Positions 34,672-42,582 of a stretch of DNA of 64,000 nt are shown here, one piece after another; position 1 is the first letter of the stretch; the number at the start of each line of letters is the position of its first letter. Location of the stretch: assembly GCA_041984235.1 (NCBI GenBank), contig JBHIYN010000020.1, positions 1 through 64,000 on the forward strand, given 5' to 3'. This stretch comes from JBHIYN01 sp041984235 (GTDB taxonomy: Bacteria; Pseudomonadota; Gammaproteobacteria; Ga0077536). The position numbers were made by a program, and so were the translations under genes. The notes beneath the pieces are model-generated. The model did not search any database. It saw only the letters and a program-made list of their open reading frames with translations, and had not been told where the DNA came from.

Positions 34672-36222
34672 TTACTTGCGGAACATGCGCAGCATGCGCT
34701 GGGTGACGAGGAAGCCGCCGGCGATGTTGATCGTGGCGATGAGAATGGCGAGCGCGGCGAGCAGGCTGACCAGGAACGAGGAGGTCGATATCTGCAGCAG
34801 CGCGCCGATCACGATGATGCCGCTGATCGCGTTGGTCACGCTCATCAGCGGCGTGTGCAGGGCCGGGGTCACGTTCCACACCACCTGGTAGCCGACGAAG
34901 CAGGCCAGCACGAAAACGGTGAAGTGCGACATGAAGGCTGGCGGCGCGACCCGCCCCAGCCCCCACAGCGCGAGCGCGCCGACGGCGAGCAGGATGATCG
35001 TGGCGTAGGGATTCTTCTTGCGCTGGACCGGCTCCGGCGGCGGCGCGGCGGGCGCCTTGCGCGGCGGCGCGGCGGAGATCTTCGGCGCCGGCGGCGGCCA
35101 GGTGATCTCGCCGGCGTTGATCACGGTGGCGCCGCGGATAGCCTCGTCTTCCATGTCGATGACGATGTTGCCGTCAGCCTCGGGCGTGAGGTCGGTCAGC
35201 AGGTGGCGCAGGTTGGTGGCGTAGAGCTGGCTCGCCTGGGTCGCCAGCCGGCTCGGCAGGTCGGTGTAGCCGATCACGGTCACCCCGTGGGCGTGGGCGA
35301 CCTCGCCGGGCACGGTCAGCTCGCAGTTGCCGCCCTGCTCCGCCGCCAGGTCGACGATGACGCTGCCGTCGGCCATCGACTCCACCATCTCCTTCGTGAT
35401 CAGCTTGGGCGCGGGCTTGCCCGGGATCAGCGCGGTGGTGACGATGATGTCGACTTCTTTCGCCTGCTCCGCGAACAGCGCCATCTCGGCCCTGATGAAC
35501 TCCTCGCTCATGACCTTGGCGTAGCCGCCCTCGCCCGATCCCTCTTCCTCGAATTCGAGCATGAGGAACTCGGCGTCCATGCTCTCGACCTGCTCCTTGA
35601 CCTCGGGGCGGGTGTCGAAGGCGCGCACGATGGCGCCCATGCTCTTGGCCGCGCCGATCGCGGCCAGCCCGGCGACGCCGGCGCCGATCACCAGCACCTT
35701 GGCCGGCGGCACCTTGCCCGCGGCCGTGATCTGGCCGGTGAAGAAACGGCCGAAATGATTGGCCGCCTCGACGATGGCGCGGTAGCCGCCGATGTTGGCC
35801 ATCGAGGACAGCGCGTCCATCTTCTGCGCACGCGAGATGCGCGGCACGCTGTCCATCGCGAGTACATTGGCGCCGGTCGCGGCCAGGCGTTGCATGAGGT
35901 CTTCGTTCTGCGCCGGCCAGATGAAGGCAATCAGGGTCTGTCCCGTGCGCAGCAGCGAGACCTCGTCGACGCCGAGATCGGGGTGCGCGGCCGGTGCGCG
36001 TACCTTGAGCACGATGTCGGCGCCGTCCCACAGGGCGCGCGCGTCTTCGACCATGGTGGCGCCAGCCGCGGTATAGGCGGCATCGGAGAAGCTGGCGGCG
36101 GTGCCGGCGCCGGCCTCGACGCTGACCTCGAAACCGAGCTTGAGTAACTGCCGGACCACCTCGGGCGTGGTCGCGACGCGGCGCTCGCCGGGGTGGATCT
36201 CGCGCGGCACGGCGATCTTCAT
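34672..36222 (-). CDS. pntA: NAD(P) transhydrogenase subunit alpha
   Basis: The 516-aa protein has the NAD(H)-binding domain I: MKIAVPREIHPGERRVATTPEVV at the start, then VLVIGAGVAGLAAIGAAKSMGAIVRAFDTRPEV near 170-200, and GYTDLPSRLATQASQLYA. A Pro/Ala-rich linker follows near 380-400, then C-terminal transmembrane helices with a SFLVSLLAALAILIATINIAGGFLVTQRML end. This is the single-chain alpha of the E. coli type (510 aa there). Confidence 0.96.
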   Translation of the reverse strand: MKIAVPREIHPGERRVATTPEVVRQLLKLGFEVSVEAGAGTAASFSDAAYTAAGATMVEDARALWDGADIVLKVRAPAAHPDLGVDEVSLLRTGQTLIAFIWPAQNEDLMQRLAATGANVLAMDSVPRISRAQKMDALSSMANIGGYRAIVEAANHFGRFFTGQITAAGKVPPAKVLVIGAGVAGLAAIGAAKSMGAIVRAFDTRPEVKEQVESMDAEFLMLEFEEEGSGEGGYAKVMSEEFIRAEMALFAEQAKEVDIIVTTALIPGKPAPKLITKEMVESMADGSVIVDLAAEQGGNCELTVPGEVAHAHGVTVIGYTDLPSRLATQASQLYATNLRHLLTDLTPEADGNIVIDMEDEAIRGATVINAGEITWPPPAPKISAAPPRKAPAAPPPEPVQRKKNPYATIILLAVGALALWGLGRVAPPAFMSHFTVFVLACFVGYQVVWNVTPALHTPLMSVTNAISGIIVIGALLQISTSSFLVSLLAALAILIATINIAGGFLVTQRMLRMFRK

Positions 36223-36374
36223 CGATGCGTTCTCCCTGTTCGGCGTGGGGTTTTACGGTGCGGTACGGGCCGGCGATTATATATTGCGCTGCACACGGGA
36301 CAACGGGCGCGGGATATCGGCGGCGCCGGGCCTGGGTTAGGCTTGGAGTCCCCACTGCCACCGGAGGCAAGCGC

Positions 36375-37016
36375 ATGACCGCCCCCACGACCCGCGTGTT
36401 CGACAGCGAAGAAGCGCTGCGCGAGTTCATCGGCCGGCCCCACGACCTGGCCGTCGCCAAGGCCATCGACCACCTCGACAAGTACTGCCGCGCCTTCATC
36501 GCCCGCTCGCCGTTCCTGACCATCGGTACCGCCGCCGCCAACGGTCGCGGCGACGTCTCGCCGCGCGGCGACCAGCCGGGCTTCGTGCAGGTGCTGGACG
36601 ACCACACCCTGTTCATACCCGACCGCCCCGGCAACAACCGGCTGGACACCATGGCCAACATCATCGCCAATCCCAACGTCGGCGTGCTCTTCCTGGTACC
36701 GGGCTTCGAGGACTGCCTGCGCGTCAACGGGCGCGCCAGCATCGTCGCCGACGACGTCCTGCTCGAAGCCGCCACGGTCAAGGGCAAGACCCCCAGGATC
36801 GGCATCCGGGTCGCCGTCGACGAGGCCTACCTGCACTGCGCCAAGGCCATCCGCCGCGCGAAACTGTGGGATCCGGACAGCCTGCACGAGCGCAGGGAAT
36901 TGCCGAGCCTCGGCAAGATGATCCTGGAGCAGACCGCCGCAGCGCCACCGCCGGCCGAGGTCGTCGCCGAAGTCGACGAGTACATCGAAGAGAACTACCG
37001 CACCGAACTCTACTGA
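36375..37016 (+). CDS. PPOX-class flavoprotein (MSMEG_1061 family)
   Basis: Start 36375 follows CGGAGGC. The 213-aa product has the pyridoxamine 5'-phosphate oxidase-like split barrel: ARSPFLTIGTAAANGRGDVSPRGDQPGF, then IPDRPGNNRLDTMANIIANPNVGVLFLVPG and RVNGRASIV. This pattern identifies the MSMEG_1061-type FMN- or F420-binding group. The substrate is unknown. It lies 11 bp upstream of the glutathione S-transferase gene and is probably co-transcribed with it. Confidence 0.85.
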   Translation: MTAPTTRVFDSEEALREFIGRPHDLAVAKAIDHLDKYCRAFIARSPFLTIGTAAANGRGDVSPRGDQPGFVQVLDDHTLFIPDRPGNNRLDTMANIIANPNVGVLFLVPGFEDCLRVNGRASIVADDVLLEAATVKGKTPRIGIRVAVDEAYLHCAKAIRRAKLWDPDSLHERRELPSLGKMILEQTAAAPPPAEVVAEVDEYIEENYRTELY

Positions 37017-37027
37017 GCAGGCCGTCC

Positions 37028-37675
37028 ATGAAGCTCTATACCTACGAGGAATCCGGCAATAGCTACAAGGTGCGACTGCTGCTCGCCCTGATGGGCGTGG
37101 AGGTCGAGCAGGTCGAGGTCGACCTGATGGCCGACGAGCAGCACGGCGCGGCCTTCCTCGCCATCAATCCCCGCGGCGAGGTGCCGGCGCTGGTCGACGG
37201 CGACCTGGTGCTGCGCGATTCGGCTGCCATCCTGGTCTACCTCGCCGGGCAACACCCCGAGCGCGGCTGGTGGTCGACCGATCCCGCCGCGCAGGCGCAG
37301 ATCACGGAGTGGCTGGCCTTCGCCGCAAGCTGGGTGCAGTACGGCGTGTTCACCGCGCGGGCGGTGGTCGCCTTCGGCATTCCCGCCAACGGCCTGCCGC
37401 CGGACTTCCCGCACGACGTGCTCGCCGAGGCACGCGTGCGCGGCGAGAAGTCGCTGGCCATCCTCGACGGCCACCTCGCCGCACACGAGTGGCTGGCCTG
37501 CGAGCGCCCGACCATCGCCGACATCGCCGTATTTCCCTACGTCGCATTGGCGCCCATGGGCGAGATCTCGCTGGAGCCGTGGCCGGCGGTACGCGCCTGG
37601 ATCGCGCGCATCCGCGCCCTGCCGGGTTTCGTTCCCGTCGCCGGCCTCGACGACCCGCGTTACCGCACTGCCTGA
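37028..37675 (+). CDS. Glutathione S-transferase
   Basis: ATG 37028 gives 215 aa. The N-terminal thioredoxin-like domain has YTYEESGNSYKVRLLLALM with a Ser/Tyr activation region, and the glutathione-binding NPRGEVPALVDGDLVLRDSAAILVYLA (cis-Pro and Asp-Ser). A helical C-terminal domain includes ERPTIADIAVFPYVA. Its class is not assigned. It follows the PPOX-type gene closely, suggesting a redox or detoxification pair. Confidence 0.88.
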   Translation: MKLYTYEESGNSYKVRLLLALMGVEVEQVEVDLMADEQHGAAFLAINPRGEVPALVDGDLVLRDSAAILVYLAGQHPERGWWSTDPAAQAQITEWLAFAASWVQYGVFTARAVVAFGIPANGLPPDFPHDVLAEARVRGEKSLAILDGHLAAHEWLACERPTIADIAVFPYVALAPMGEISLEPWPAVRAWIARIRALPGFVPVAGLDDPRYRTA

Positions 37676-37704
37676 CCCCGCTTAGCGATTCGCACACATC
37701 GCCG

Positions 37705-37756
37705 CGGCGGGCTGCGCAGCCCGCCGGTCGGCGGCACGCCAGCGCGATTTGCTGGC
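37705..37756. repeat. Two inverted repeats downstream of the glutathione S-transferase gene
   Basis: A perfect 22-bp palindrome (CGGCGGGCTGC then its complement) lies at 37705-37726, and GCCAGC/GCTGGC arms lie at 37738-37756. No T tract follows, so they are not standard intrinsic terminators. They may end transcription by another route or insulate the fmdA promoter. Confidence 0.5.
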
Positions 37757-37790
37757 GCGCGCGCTCGGGCAGCGTGTGACAGCGGCGCGC

Positions 37791-37836
37791 GGATGCACCG
37801 GCGCGACGCCGCGACCGCGAATTTAGTGCAAAAAAA
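37791..37836 (+). promoter_or_regulatory. Putative enhancer site pair upstream of fmdA
   Basis: ATGCACC (37791-37797) and TTTAGTGCAAAAA (37822-37834) form a divergent pair, with 35 nt from the start of ATGCAC to the start of GTGCA. The second box ends 61 bp before the -24 element. The same box recurs in three other promoters of this island. Confidence 0.6.
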
Positions 37837-37894
37837 AGCCGCTACTTTCAGGCAACTCGTTCGCAACTCTTTGATCGTTGGTTAGTGTCGCGTT

Positions 37895-37910
37895 TGGCAC
37901 GTGGTGTGCA
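37895..37910 (+). promoter_or_regulatory. Sigma-54 promoter of fmdA
   Basis: TGGCACGTGGTGTGCA matches the -24/-12 consensus with exactly 10 nt between GG and GC. It lies 93 bp upstream of the fmdA start, after a stretch without competing signals. Confidence 0.82.
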
Positions 37911-38002
37911 ATGCAGCAAACGACTGCGGCAGGGCGCGTGCTCGAGCCACGCGGACCCTGCCGCCACAACACGACAACCAATACCGATGCGGAGGGCCAT
38001 CA

Positions 38003-39229
38003 ATGATTGAAACGCTGATTGAGGTGGACGTGAGCAAGCCGGCTGAAGAGCAGGCCGACGTTATCCACAACCGCTGGCATCCGGACATTCCGATGGCACG
38101 AACGGTCAAGCCGGGCGACGAATTTCGCATCCAGTGTCTGGACTGGACCGGCGGGCAGATCGCCAACGACGACAGCGCGAACGACATTCGCGACGTCGAC
38201 CTCAGCAAGGTGCACTATCTCAGTGGACCCATCGGCGTGGAAGGCGCCGAGCCTGGCGACCTGCTGGTCGTCGACATTCTGGACGTCGGCGTACTTCCCG
38301 AGTCGGCATGGGGCTTTACCGGCTTCTTTGCACGCGAGAACGGTGGCGGCTTCCTCACTGAGCACTACCCCGAAGCGCGCAAGGCGTGCTGGGACTACAG
38401 CGGCGTGTGGGCTTCGTCCCGGCACATTCCGCACGTGCGCTTTCCGGGCACCATGCACCCGGGGCTTATCGGATGCCTGCCCTCGGCCGATCTGCTGGCC
38501 ACCTGGAACAGCCGCGAAAAGGCACTGGTGGACACCGATCCGTCACGCGTGCCCGAGCTCGCCACCCTGCCCTACGAGCCGACCGCGGTCATGGGCGGCA
38601 TGTCGGGCAGCGCGCGCGACAGCGCCGCCGCGGAAGCGGCACGTACCGTCCCGCCCCGCGAGCATGGTGGCAACTGCGACATCAAGAACCTGTCGCGCGG
38701 CTCGACGGTCTACTTCCCCGTCTATGTCGACGGCGCGGGGCTGTCCATGGGTGACATCCACTTCTCCCAGGGTGACGGCGAGATCACCTTCTGCGGCGCA
38801 ATCGAGATGGCGGGCTATCTTGATATTCGCGTCAACCTGATCAAGGGCGGCATGGCCAAGTACGGTGTCGTCAATCCCATCTTCAAACCCTCCAAGATCG
38901 ATCCGGACTATTCCGATTACCTCATTTTCGAGGGCATCTCGGTGGACGAGGACGGCAAACAGTATTACCTCGACGCGCACGTCGCCTACCGGCGCGCCTG
39001 TCTCAATGCCATCGAGTACATGAAGAAATTCGGCTTCACGGGCGCCCAGGGCTACGCGATTCTGGGCACGGCGCCGGTCGAGGGGCACATCAGCGGCATC
39101 GTGGACATCCCCAATGCCTGCGCCACGCTGTGGCTGCCGACCGGGATCTTCGATTTCGACATCTCCCTCAGCGCGGACGGTCCAAAACCCGTCGACCTCG
39201 GCGGCAAGGATCTCGCCGTCACCACCTGA
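38003..39229 (+). CDS. fmdA: Formamidase (acetamidase/formamidase family)
   Basis: GGAGGG (37991-37996) precedes ATG 38003. At 408 aa it matches the length of Methylophilus FmdA (about 405). Typical stretches are MARTVKPGDEFRIQCLDWTGGQI, DVDLSKVHYLSGPIGVEGAEPGD, HPGLIGCLPS, REHGGNCDIKNLSRGSTVYFPVYVDGAGLSMGDIHFSQGDGE, and GAIEMAGYLDIRV. It hydrolyses formamide to formate and ammonia in the cytosol. It heads the amide/urea island and has its own sigma-54 promoter; fmdB follows after 76 bp with a stem-loop between them. Confidence 0.95.
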   Translation: MIETLIEVDVSKPAEEQADVIHNRWHPDIPMARTVKPGDEFRIQCLDWTGGQIANDDSANDIRDVDLSKVHYLSGPIGVEGAEPGDLLVVDILDVGVLPESAWGFTGFFARENGGGFLTEHYPEARKACWDYSGVWASSRHIPHVRFPGTMHPGLIGCLPSADLLATWNSREKALVDTDPSRVPELATLPYEPTAVMGGMSGSARDSAAAEAARTVPPREHGGNCDIKNLSRGSTVYFPVYVDGAGLSMGDIHFSQGDGEITFCGAIEMAGYLDIRVNLIKGGMAKYGVVNPIFKPSKIDPDYSDYLIFEGISVDEDGKQYYLDAHVAYRRACLNAIEYMKKFGFTGAQGYAILGTAPVEGHISGIVDIPNACATLWLPTGIFDFDISLSADGPKPVDLGGKDLAVTT

Positions 39230-39262
39230 ACACCTCACTCCTCCACCTTGGTGTGCATTTGG

Positions 39263-39290
39263 CCGGCCCCTCGGGGCCGGTCTTCTCTAT
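39263..39290 (+). terminator. Stem-loop between fmdA and fmdB
   Basis: CCGGCCCC and GGGGCCGG pair across a TC loop and are followed by TCTTCTCTAT, a weak T-rich stretch. It may partly terminate transcription or stabilise the fmdA message, setting fmdB at a lower level. Confidence 0.55.
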
Positions 39291-39305
39291 GATCTGGAGC
39301 GAACA

Positions 39306-39644
39306 ATGCCGGTCTACGAATACCAGTGCGCCAACCACGGCGTGATCAGCGAACTACGTGCCATCGGTCAGCGTGATGAACCCGCCACCTGCGGGCAGTG
39401 CGGTGGCTCCGCCTTACGCGTGATCTCGGCCCCGCGCCTGCAACTCATGTCGGCGGACAACCGCCGCGCCTGGGAACGCAACGAACGCAGTGCGCACGAG
39501 CCGAGACGTGCCACCCGAGCGGCCTGCGGGCACGCACATCACGACGGCGGCAGCTGCAGCTCCGGGCAGCGTGCCGGCGCACCCGCCGCCGCGACGCTCA
39601 AGCAGGGTGCGCCCGGTACCCGACCCTGGATGCTCGGGCATTAG
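39306..39644 (+). CDS. fmdB: FmdB-type zinc-ribbon regulatory protein
   Basis: The 112-aa protein begins MPVYEYQCANHGVISELRAI and has a CGQCGGSALRVI zinc knuckle at about residues 31-42, the FmdB/CxxC_CXXC_SSSS pattern. The first Cys pair is incomplete (C8 only), a departure from the usual CxxC. The C-terminal half is His/Ala-rich (CGHAHHDGGSCSSGQ). FmdB is always found with formamidase and has been proposed to regulate it; the mechanism is unknown. Confidence 0.9.
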   Translation: MPVYEYQCANHGVISELRAIGQRDEPATCGQCGGSALRVISAPRLQLMSADNRRAWERNERSAHEPRRATRAACGHAHHDGGSCSSGQRAGAPAAATLKQGAPGTRPWMLGH

Positions 39645-39697
39645 CGCGACGCGGCTACCCGCCCCCATCCACGCTGACGAAGAAAAAGAAAAAGACC

Positions 39698-40105
39698 TTG
39701 AGACCTTACAAGAACGACCACCGCAATCCCCGCCGCCTGCGTTACGGCTGGCGCCTCACCCGCTCCGGACACATCATGGTCCACGTGCAGCAGCGCGAAT
39801 GCATCTTCCTCGTCCTGCAACTGCGGCGGCGGCGCTTTACCCTGCAACAGATCTGTGACGTGCTCAGCGCCGGCCGCTGGCCGGCGCCGCGCCAGGGCGC
39901 GTGGTACTGCGCCACGGTGAAGAAGATCGTCGAGCAGAACGAGCACCTCTATGCCGTGTTGCCGATGTTCCTGCAGCGCCGCGGCGACACCATCGCCGAC
40001 GCCGACAACCACGGCTTCGCGCCGCTGCCGCCACGCGCTGCCGGCACAGGCCGGGCGGGCAATCCGCATATGCACCATAACGCCGTCGGCGACTCCGGCG
40101 TTTAG
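39698..40105 (+). CDS. Orphan recombinase-domain-like protein
   Basis: The start is uncertain; TTG 39698 is the first position after a poly-A/G stretch (AAGAAAAAGAAAAAG) that may act as RBS. About 135 aa. Residues 15-70 read YGWRLTRSGHIMVHVQQREC then RRRFTLQQICDVLSAG then PRQGAWYCATVKKIVEQN. This resembles the recombinase domain that follows the catalytic domain in large serine recombinases. No serine resolvase catalytic domain is present, so it cannot recombine DNA; a DNA-binding role is possible. It sits between fmdB and the first transporter. Confidence 0.55.
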   Translation: MRPYKNDHRNPRRLRYGWRLTRSGHIMVHVQQRECIFLVLQLRRRRFTLQQICDVLSAGRWPAPRQGAWYCATVKKIVEQNEHLYAVLPMFLQRRGDTIADADNHGFAPLPPRAAGTGRAGNPHMHHNAVGDSGV

Positions 40106-40113
40106 TGCATAAA
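40070..40113 (+). promoter_or_regulatory. Putative enhancer site pair upstream of the first amide/urea transporter
   Basis: ATGCACC (40070-40076) and TTTAGTGCATAAA (40101-40113) repeat the fmdA arrangement with the same 35-nt spacing between ATGCAC and GTGCA. The second box ends 62 bp before the -24 element. The upstream box overlaps the end of the recombinase-like gene. Confidence 0.62.
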
Positions 40114-40148
40114 GGCTGCGCGCGGCAGCCGGGCTCAGAATACAACCT

Positions 40149-40171
40149 GTTGTTTTCGCGAAGAAAACAAC
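40149..40171. repeat. 9-bp inverted repeat adjacent to the sigma-54 promoter
   Basis: GTTGTTTTC and GAAAACAAC are perfect arms around GCGAA. The repeat ends 4 nt before the -24 element (40175), so a protein bound here would abut RNA polymerase. It may be an operator or an IHF-like AT-rich bend. Confidence 0.6.
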
Positions 40172-40174
40172 CCT

Positions 40175-40190
40175 TGGCATGCTTACTGCA
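40175..40190 (+). promoter_or_regulatory. Sigma-54 promoter of the first transporter operon
   Basis: TGGCATGCTTACTGCA has the 10-nt GG-to-GC spacing of -24/-12 elements and lies 46 bp before the start of the substrate-binding protein gene. Confidence 0.82.
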
Positions 40191-40235
40191 CTGCAGCAAA
40201 CGGCAACCCGTAACAGCATTGTTCAAGGAGCAAAC

Positions 40236-41459
40236 ATGCCTACGCACTCCCCCTTCAAATGGTTGGGTCTGACCGCGGCGCTGGCGTTCAGCGGCGCGGC
40301 GACCGCCACTGACTACCCTACCGCGGAGGTCAACACGACTGGCCTGGCCGTCACCGATGACACGGTCACGGTCGGTATCCTGCACTCGGTGACCGGCACG
40401 ATGGCCATTAGCGAGTCCGGCTCGGTCGAGGCCGAGAAGCTCGCCATCAAGCAGATCAACGACATGGGCGGCGTGCTCGGTCGCAAGATCGAGATTATCC
40501 AGGAAGACGGCGCGAGCGACTGGCCGACCTTTGCCGAAAAGGCGCGCAAGCTGCTCGTCAATGACAAGGTCGCCGCGGTCATGGGCTGCTGGACCTCGGC
40601 CTCGCGCAAGGCGGTGCTGCCGGTCTTCGAGAAGGAGAACGGCATGCTCTACTACCCGACGTTCTACGAGGGTCTTGAGCAGTCCAAGAACGTCATCTAC
40701 ACGGGCCAGGAAGCGACGCAGCAGATCATCGCCGGCCTCGACTGGGTGGCGAAGGAGAAAGGCGCCAAGACCTTTTACCTCATCGGCTCCGATTACATCT
40801 GGCCGCGAACCTCGAACAAGATCGCGCGCAAGCACATCGAAAAGGTGCTCAAGGGCAAGGTCGTGGGCGAGGAGTACTACCCGCTCGGGCATACCAACTT
40901 CGGCTCGCTAATCAACAAGATCAAGCTGAAGAAGCCGGACGTGATCTACTCCATCGTGGTTGGTGGCTCCAACGTCTCCTGGTACAAGCAGCTCAAGGCG
41001 GCCGGCATCACTTCGGACAAGTGGACCCTGCTGACCATATCGGTAACCGAGGACGAATTGCTGGGCATTGGCGGTGAGAACGCGGCGGGCTTCTATGCCG
41101 CCATGAAGTACTTCCAGAGTCTCGATAACGAGAACAACAAGAAGTTCGTCGCCGCGTTCAAGGACATGTGGGGCGCTGACAGCGTGATCGGCGACGTCAC
41201 CCAGGCCGCTTACCTCGGACCATGGCTGTGGAAGCTGGCGGTGGAGAAAGCGGGCAGCTTCGACATCGACAAGATCGCGGTCGCATCGAACGGCATCGAG
41301 TTCACCGGCGCGCCGGAAGGCTACGTGCGTATCCACGATTCCAACCACCACCTCTGGAGCAAGACCCGCGTCGGCAAGATCCTGCCAAACGGACAGTTCG
41401 AGGTGATCTACGAGTCGGAGCTGGTCGAGCCCGATCCCTTCCCGGAAGGCTACCAGTAA
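40236..41459 (+). CDS. Urea/short-chain-amide ABC transporter substrate-binding protein (UrtA/FmdD family, set 1)
   Basis: AAGGAG (40225-40230) precedes ATG 40236. The 407-aa protein has a signal peptide ending near ATAT (about residue 24). The type I periplasmic-binding fold starts VTVGILHSVTGTMAISESGSVEAEKLAI, the UrtA/FmdD signature, with MGCWTSASRKAVLPVFEKENGMLYYPTFYEGLEQSKN in the middle. Methylophilus FmdD is the nearest named match by context (next to formamidase). It delivers urea or short amides to the permeases downstream. Which substrate this set prefers is inferred, not shown. Confidence 0.88.
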   Translation: MPTHSPFKWLGLTAALAFSGAATATDYPTAEVNTTGLAVTDDTVTVGILHSVTGTMAISESGSVEAEKLAIKQINDMGGVLGRKIEIIQEDGASDWPTFAEKARKLLVNDKVAAVMGCWTSASRKAVLPVFEKENGMLYYPTFYEGLEQSKNVIYTGQEATQQIIAGLDWVAKEKGAKTFYLIGSDYIWPRTSNKIARKHIEKVLKGKVVGEEYYPLGHTNFGSLINKIKLKKPDVIYSIVVGGSNVSWYKQLKAAGITSDKWTLLTISVTEDELLGIGGENAAGFYAAMKYFQSLDNENNKKFVAAFKDMWGADSVIGDVTQAAYLGPWLWKLAVEKAGSFDIDKIAVASNGIEFTGAPEGYVRIHDSNHHLWSKTRVGKILPNGQFEVIYESELVEPDPFPEGYQ

Positions 41460-41603
41460 GCGCGCGGCTGCGAGCTTCGGCCTCGCACGATCGCCGGGAC
41501 GGAAACACCGTGATGCAGGCAGGCGGTGTTTCCGGCCCACCCGCCGGGCACGGTCGCGCGGACCGGCCCGTCCACCCGCAAGTACCTGAATCGAGGAACG
41601 CAC

Positions 41604-42530
41604 ATGTTTGAGGGATACACCGCCAGCGAACTCGGCGCGATATTCGCCATGCAGGGATTCTCCGGGCTGAGCCTGTTCTGCGTCTTCCTGCTCATGGCCC
41701 TGGGCCTGGCCATCATCTTCGGACAGATGCAGGTCATCAACATGGCGCACGGTGAGTTCCTCACCATTGGTGCCTATACCACCTACTTCCTGTCCACGCT
41801 TTCGGAGCAGCACGCGCCGTGGTTCATGGACTACTACTTCTTTCTCGCCATCGCACTCGCGTTCGTCCTCGCATTTGTCGTCGGCTGGCTGGTCGAGTTC
41901 TCGATGATCCGCTTTCTCTACAAGCGCCCGCTGGACACCCTGCTTGCGACCTGGGGCCTCTCGCTCATCATGCAGCAGGGCTTCCGCTCGACCTTCGGCG
42001 CGCGCGAAGTCAGCCCGACCTTGCCCGACTGGCTGCTCGGCTCGTACCCGCTCACCGACATCATCGAGATCCCAATCAACGGCATGCTGGTCGTCGGCGT
42101 CACCGCCGTGCTGACGCTGGGCGTGTTCGTACTCCTGTTCCGCTCGCGCTGGGGCCTCAAGGTCCGCGCGACGACCCAGAACCGCGTCATGGCCGACGCC
42201 GCCGGCATCAACACCGGGCGAGTCGATCGCAACACCTTCGCGCTCGGCTGCGGTATCGCCGGCGTCGCCGGCGCGGTATTCACCACGATCGCGTCGACCG
42301 GTCCGACCAGCGGCTCGCTGTATATCGTCGACACCTTCCTGGTGGTCGTGTTCGGCGGTGCGGCGAGCCTGTTCGGCACCATCGCCTCCGCGTTCTCGAT
42401 TGCCCAGGCGCAATCGATCCTCGAGTTCTTCCTGACCGGCTCCATGGCCAAGGTCATCACCCTGACCATCGTCATCGGCATCCTCATGCTGCGTCCGGAA
42501 GGCCTGTTCTCGATCCGCGTGCGCAAATGA
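41604..42530 (+). CDS. ABC transporter permease, UrtB/FmdE type (set 1)
   Basis: GAGGAA precedes ATG 41604. The 308-aa permease has about eight transmembrane helices and the LivH-like signature INMAHGEFLTIGAYTTY near residue 48, with RPLDTLLATWGLSLIMQQGFR in the middle. Unlike the UrtB of set 2, it has no large N-terminal periplasmic domain. It pairs with the next permease. Confidence 0.9.
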   Translation: MFEGYTASELGAIFAMQGFSGLSLFCVFLLMALGLAIIFGQMQVINMAHGEFLTIGAYTTYFLSTLSEQHAPWFMDYYFFLAIALAFVLAFVVGWLVEFSMIRFLYKRPLDTLLATWGLSLIMQQGFRSTFGAREVSPTLPDWLLGSYPLTDIIEIPINGMLVVGVTAVLTLGVFVLLFRSRWGLKVRATTQNRVMADAAGINTGRVDRNTFALGCGIAGVAGAVFTTIASTGPTSGSLYIVDTFLVVVFGGAASLFGTIASAFSIAQAQSILEFFLTGSMAKVITLTIVIGILMLRPEGLFSIRVRK

Positions 42531-42582
42531 GAAGCCCGCCTCGTCACGCAGTTTTCAATCCGCGCAAGGGAGTCTCTTAATC

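Noticed and set aside
37705..37756. Palindromes read as intrinsic terminators of the PPOX/GST pair
   Set aside because: No T tract follows; kept only as inverted repeats.
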